This document shows, one piece after another, positions 60,333-64,000 of a DNA stretch of 64,000 nt; within the stretch, counting starts at the first letter, position 1, and each line of letters opens with the position of its first letter. The notes under the pieces are model-generated. The model made no database searches. It saw only the letters and a program-made list of their open reading frames with translations, and was not told the DNA's origin. Made by a program: the position numbers and the translations under genes. Origin of the DNA: Rhodobacter ferrooxidans (GTDB lineage: Bacteria > Pseudomonadota > Alphaproteobacteria > Rhodobacterales > Rhodobacteraceae); assembly GCF_000176015.1 (NCBI RefSeq), contig NZ_ACYY01000006.1, positions 62,001-126,000 on the forward strand. Direction: 5' to 3'.

Positions 60333-62504
60333 ATGTTGCGCCAACTTCATTCGATTCCCGGCCTGGTGCTGGGGCTGGTTCTGATCGTGCTGTCGGTCAG
60401 TGGCGCAATCCTGTCGATCGACCCGGCGATGGAGCGGCTGGATGCCCGCCCCATCGCCGGGATCAGCGTGGCGCAGATGGCCGAGCGGGTGGTGGATTTC
60501 TACCCCGACATCGAGCGCATCGACCGGCGGGCCAATGGGGTGATCGTCGTCACCTATACCGGGCCGGACGGCTATCATTCCGACCTGATCGACCCGGAAA
60601 ACGGCTATGAGTTGCAGCCGTGGACGGCGTCGCCGTTCATGCTGTGGCTGAAGGGGCTGCACCGGTCTTTCCTGCTGGACGATACCGGCCGGGCGGTCGC
60701 AGGGGTGGCGGCGGGCGGCATGGCACTGATGGCGCTGACCGGGCTTTTGCTGCTGGTGGCGGCGCTGGGCGGCTGGTCGCGGCTGACCCGGCCGGTGCGC
60801 GGGGCACAGACCCGGCGCTGGCACGGCACGGCGGGGCGGCTGGCGGTGCCAATGCTGGCGCTGTCGGCGCTGACCGGGGCGATGATGTCGCTTTACAACT
60901 TTGAATATCTGCCCGACGGCAGTGCCGACGAGCCGGATTTTCCCTTTGAGGTCGATGGTGGCCCGGCGTTGCCAGTGGGGCAACTGGCGGCGCTGCAGGC
61001 GGTGCCGCTGGACGACCTTTACCGGCTGACCTTTCCGGTTGCAGGCGATCCGCTGGACGTGTTCGGCTTGCAGACCAACGATGGCAGCGGCTACGTCGAT
61101 CAGGCGACGGGCGAGGCGTTGAACTGGCTGCCCACCACCACGGCGCAGGCGGTGTCGGCCTGGGTCGTGGCCTTGCACACCGGGCAGGGCATCTGGTGGC
61201 TGGGGCTGCTGCTGGGCCTGGGCGCGCTGGCCATTCCGGTGCTGTCCACCACCGGCACGCTGATCTGGCTGAAACGCCGTGGCGGGCGGCCGAAGGTGGC
61301 GGGGCTGGTGCGGGCGGGCGAGGCCGATCTGGTGATCCTGGTCGGCTCCGAAGGCGGCTCGACCTGGGGCTTTGCCGCAACCCTCGCCACGGCGCTGATC
61401 GACGCCGGGCGGCGGGTACATCTGGCGGCGATGAACGATCTGAAACCCTATCCCAAGGCGCAGGCGCTGCTGGTGCTGGCCGCCACCTATGGCGATGGCG
61501 AGGCGCCGGGGTCGGCCAAGCAGTTCCTGACCCTGCTGCAGCGCAATACCGGCCCTACGATGCCGGTGGCGGTGCTGGGCTTTGGCGACCGGATGTTCGC
61601 GCAATACTGCGGTTATGCCGATACGGTGGCGGCGGCGTTGCAGGCCGATGGCTGGCCGCAACTGCTGGAAACCGCGCGGATCGACCGCCAGTCGGTGGTG
61701 GATTTCGCCGCCTGGGGCCGCGATCTGGGCAAGGCGCTGAACCTGCCGCTGGTGCTGGATCACCGGCTGGCGCAGCCCGATACCGTGGAACTGGAACTGA
61801 TCTCGCGGCAGGATTTCGGCGAAGCGGTCAAGGCTCCGGCGGCAATCCTGAGCTTTGTCGCGGCCGGAGCGGCAAAACTGCCGCGGTTCGAGGCGGGCGA
61901 TCTGGTCGGCATCCTGCCCGAAGGCTCGGACCTGCCGCGCTATTACTCGCTGGCCTCGTCGCGCCGCGACGGCATGCTGCAAATCTCGGTGCGCAAGGCG
62001 CCGGGCGGTCTGTGTTCCGGGCAATTGCACGCGCTGAAGCCGGGGGGGCGCATCCGCGCCTTCATCCGCCCCAACCCGGATTTCCGGCCGCAGCCGCACA
62101 AACCGGTGATCATGGTGGCGGCGGGTTGTGGCGTCGGGCCGATGGCGGGCTTTCTGCGCGGCGCCAAAGCGGGCCGTGGCATGGAGCTTTACTATGGCGC
62201 CCGCGATCCGGGGTCGGACTACCTGTATGAAACCGAACTGGCGGGCTGGCAGTCCGACGGGCGGCTGTCGCATCTGGTGACCGCCTTCTCGCGGGTCGAG
62301 GACAAGGCCTATGTGCAGGACCGCATCCGCGCCGATGCCGACCATCTGCGCGAACAGGTGGCGCGCGGCGCGCAGATTCTGGTTTGCGGCGGATCACCGA
62401 TGGCGAAGGCTGTGGCGACCGAGGTCGATGCCGCGCTTGCACCCTTGGGGCTTTCGGTGGCAGGCTTGAAGGCCGAGGGGCGCTATCTGGAAGATGTCTA
62501 TTGA
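60333..62504 (+). CDS. PepSY-TM / flavodoxin / FNR-type reductase fusion
   Basis: The 723-residue protein fuses an N-terminal PepSY-associated membrane block to about residue 325, a flavodoxin-like domain (about 328-470; LVILVGSEGGSTWGFAATLA) and an FNR-type domain (about 480-723) with RYYSLASS for flavin and AAGCGVGPMAGFL for NAD(P)H. It should move electrons from cytoplasmic NAD(P)H through flavins into the membrane. The layout resembles PepSY-linked reductases in flavin electron-transfer clusters. It overlaps apbE by 11 bases. Confidence 0.87.
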   Translation: MLRQLHSIPGLVLGLVLIVLSVSGAILSIDPAMERLDARPIAGISVAQMAERVVDFYPDIERIDRRANGVIVVTYTGPDGYHSDLIDPENGYELQPWTASPFMLWLKGLHRSFLLDDTGRAVAGVAAGGMALMALTGLLLLVAALGGWSRLTRPVRGAQTRRWHGTAGRLAVPMLALSALTGAMMSLYNFEYLPDGSADEPDFPFEVDGGPALPVGQLAALQAVPLDDLYRLTFPVAGDPLDVFGLQTNDGSGYVDQATGEALNWLPTTTAQAVSAWVVALHTGQGIWWLGLLLGLGALAIPVLSTTGTLIWLKRRGGRPKVAGLVRAGEADLVILVGSEGGSTWGFAATLATALIDAGRRVHLAAMNDLKPYPKAQALLVLAATYGDGEAPGSAKQFLTLLQRNTGPTMPVAVLGFGDRMFAQYCGYADTVAAALQADGWPQLLETARIDRQSVVDFAAWGRDLGKALNLPLVLDHRLAQPDTVELELISRQDFGEAVKAPAAILSFVAAGAAKLPRFEAGDLVGILPEGSDLPRYYSLASSRRDGMLQISVRKAPGGLCSGQLHALKPGGRIRAFIRPNPDFRPQPHKPVIMVAAGCGVGPMAGFLRGAKAGRGMELYYGARDPGSDYLYETELAGWQSDGRLSHLVTAFSRVEDKAYVQDRIRADADHLREQVARGAQILVCGGSPMAKAVATEVDAALAPLGLSVAGLKAEGRYLEDVY

Positions 62505-63414
62505 TCTGATCACCCTGAACGGCCCGACCATGGGCACGCGCTGGACCCTGCGGCTGGCACCACCCGCGGGGCTGGACCTGGGCGCGCTGACCGACGCCTG
62601 CGCCGCCGCCATGGCGCGGATCGAGGCGCAGATGAGCACCTGGCAGCCGGGCAGCGATCTGATGCGCTTCAACGCCGCCGCGGTGGGAGAATGGCAGGCA
62701 CTGCCCGCCGATCTGTTGGTTGTGCTGGCGGCGGGTTTGCAGATCGGGCGGGACTCGGATGGGGTGTTTGATATCGGCGTGGGGGCGCTGGTGCGGGCCT
62801 GGGGCTTTGGCCCGGCGCAGGGCCGCGCCGACCCCGCGCGGATCAAGGCGCTGATCGGCCAACGGCTGGCTACGGCTTCGGCGCTGGAGTTGGACATGGC
62901 CGGTGGGCGGGCGCGCAAACTGGCGGCGGTTGATCTGGATTTATCCGGCATCGCCAAGGGCTTCGCCGCCGATGTTCTGGCAGGCGTGGCGCAGGGATTT
63001 GGGCTGACCGATGTGCTGGCCGGGCTGGATGGCGAGGTGGTGGCGCGCGGTCATCGCCCGGACGGCCGACCCTGGGCGGTGGCATTGGAAGAACCCTTGC
63101 GCGGCAGCCGCACGGTGCGCGGGGTGATCGAGTTGACCGACCGGGCTGTGGCGACCTCGGGCGATTACCGGCATTTCGTGCAGGTGGGGGCGGGGTATCT
63201 GGCGCACTCCATGAACCCACGGCTGGGGGGGCCGGCACAGAACCGGCTGGCCTCGGTTTCCGTGCTGGCGGAGAATTGCATGACGGCGGATGCCTGGGCC
63301 ACGGTGCTTCTGGTGCTGGGCGAGGACGCCGGACCGGCCTTGGCCCGCGCCCGCGGCATCGAGGCGATCTTCCTTGTGCGCGACGGCGCTGTCCTTGCCG
63401 AAATCGTCACTTGA
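62494..63414 (+). CDS. apbE: FAD:protein FMN transferase (ApbE)
   Basis: ApbE attaches FMN covalently to Thr/Ser of exported target proteins. The 306-residue protein has the family start GPTMGTRWTLRL, STWQPGSDLMRFNA, DLSGIAKGFAADVL and the C-terminal MTADAWATVLLVLG metal/flavin site. It lacks an evident signal peptide, so the start or the mode of export needs care. It overlaps the reductase fusion, and its likely substrate is the DUF2271 protein upstream. Confidence 0.93.
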   Translation: MSIDLITLNGPTMGTRWTLRLAPPAGLDLGALTDACAAAMARIEAQMSTWQPGSDLMRFNAAAVGEWQALPADLLVVLAAGLQIGRDSDGVFDIGVGALVRAWGFGPAQGRADPARIKALIGQRLATASALELDMAGGRARKLAAVDLDLSGIAKGFAADVLAGVAQGFGLTDVLAGLDGEVVARGHRPDGRPWAVALEEPLRGSRTVRGVIELTDRAVATSGDYRHFVQVGAGYLAHSMNPRLGGPAQNRLASVSVLAENCMTADAWATVLLVLGEDAGPALARARGIEAIFLVRDGAVLAEIVT

Positions 63415-63557
63415 ACTGACACATGACGAAGGCCGCGGCGGCTGCACCTGCCAAGGCCGGTGCGACAGCGGTTTGGCACGCGCAGCCGTCCTTGACGTTT
63501 GGCAGCAGATATTTGTCCCGGTATCACAGCGAGAAGCGCCCGCAAGGAAGCGCCGAG

Positions 63558-64000
63558 CTAACCCTGTGGCGTGACGGCCTTGGCTTGCTGCGCCCTTGCC
63601 AGACCCAGCTTGCGCTCGCGCCAGATGATCAGGATGCCCGCCGTCACCACCAGCGCCGCCCCGCCCAGCATGCTCCAACTGGGAACCTCGCCAAAACCCC
63701 AATAGCCGATCGCCAGCGCGAACAGGATCGAGGCATAGTCGAACGGCGCCACCACCGAGGCATCGGCCTCGCGGTAGCTGGAGGTCAGGAAAATCTGGCC
63801 AAAGCCGCCGAGGATGCCCGCCATCACCAGCAGTGCACCTTCGGTCGGCGTCGGCAGCACCCAGCCGAACGGCAGGGTGACCAGCGACAGCACCGAGCCG
63901 GTCAGCGAGAAATAAAACACGATCGTGGGCGTGCGGTCGGTCAGGATCAGCTTGCGCACGAACACCTGTGCCAGGGCTGCAAACACCGCGCCCCCCAGCA
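63558..64000 (-). CDS. EamA/DMT-family transporter, cut by window edge
   Basis: The frame is open to the last base, so the N-terminal part lies outside the window. About 147 residues remain, holding five hydrophobic helices (IVFYFSLTGSVLSLVTLPFGWVL, GALLVMAGILGGFGQIFLTSSYREADASVVAPFDYASILFALAIGY-type, then SMLGGAALVVTAGILIIWRER). This is the second EamA repeat with its conserved F-D-Y-x-S-I segment. The substrate is unknown. Confidence 0.88.
   Translation of the reverse strand, partial: LGGAVFAALAQVFVRKLILTDRTPTIVFYFSLTGSVLSLVTLPFGWVLPTPTEGALLVMAGILGGFGQIFLTSSYREADASVVAPFDYASILFALAIGYWGFGEVPSWSMLGGAALVVTAGILIIWRERKLGLARAQQAKAVTPQG

Overview
The window is high-GC DNA from an alphaproteobacterium, most likely order Rhodobacterales (Rhodobacter/Paracoccus-type family). 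The evidence is gene content and order: purL-(exported protein)-bolA-grxD, SPOR-nagZ-scpA-scpB with overlapping genes, rpmF-plsX-fabH-ihfA-merR-tRNA-Pro, a double-length dCTP deaminase, a CGFS glutaredoxin, and a two-gene lysis cassette of the type used for gene transfer agent (GTA) release. Start codons ATG, GTG and TTG are all used, usually behind an AAGGAG-like site. No insertion sequence, integrase, prophage structural gene or CRISPR array was seen.

Layout. 1-5.7 kb: a truncated LysR regulator, a CBS-domain protein, coaD, a 55-aa DUF1127-like protein, gap, a 47-aa membrane protein, a DUF808 protein and a coiled-coil protein overlapping zapA. 5.8-9.1 kb (minus): the purL/bolA/grxD group. 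9.3-14.8 kb: two small membrane proteins, a LysR regulator, murI, argC, ccmE and the endolysin/holin pair. 14.9-21.4 kb: argS, SPOR protein, nagZ, scpA, scpB, a 70-aa protein, and the dCTP deaminase on the minus strand. 21.5-26.1 kb (minus): tRNA-Pro(GGG), merR-type regulator, ihfA, fabH, plsX, rpmF, yceD. 26.2-33.9 kb: bamE, msrB, an OlsB-like acyltransferase, a Uup-type ABC-F ATPase, an exported protein, a TPM-domain protein, a PLP decarboxylase, an Lrp regulator and a frameshifted LysE exporter. 33.9-38.0 kb: a cysteine-codon-rich leader ORF, cysS, cimA and a squalene/phytoene-synthase-like gene.

The accessory part is 38.1-55.6 kb. Its centre is a 2893-residue highly reducing type I polyketide synthase ordered KS-AT-DH-(pseudoKR)-ER-KR-ACP, carrying a class III aminotransferase and a C-terminal domain that resembles cyanobacterial long-chain acyl-ACP reductase (AAR). 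The synthase gene overlaps an RND/MMPL-type lipid transporter, which overlaps a small exported protein. Facing them are a HlyD-like adaptor, a MacB/FtsX-type permease, an ABC ATPase and a glycosyltransferase. Read together, the locus could build a saturated alkyl chain, release it as an aldehyde, aminate it, and export a lipid amine. This is an inference from domain order and I do not know a characterised equivalent.

55.7-63.4 kb holds a frameshifted VIT-family transporter and a two-component system beside a membrane/periplasmic flavin electron-transfer set: PepSY protein, cytochrome b561, a DUF2271 protein with a flavinylation-like DGITGAS motif, a PepSY-flavodoxin-FNR fusion and ApbE. The window ends inside an EamA-type transporter.

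Two features cut across the map. A family of paired 22-bp palindromes with TTCGAA centres sits just 3' of four genes. Two genes (lysE and VIT) are each broken by one extra base in a G/C homopolymer, which could be sequencing error or phase variation.
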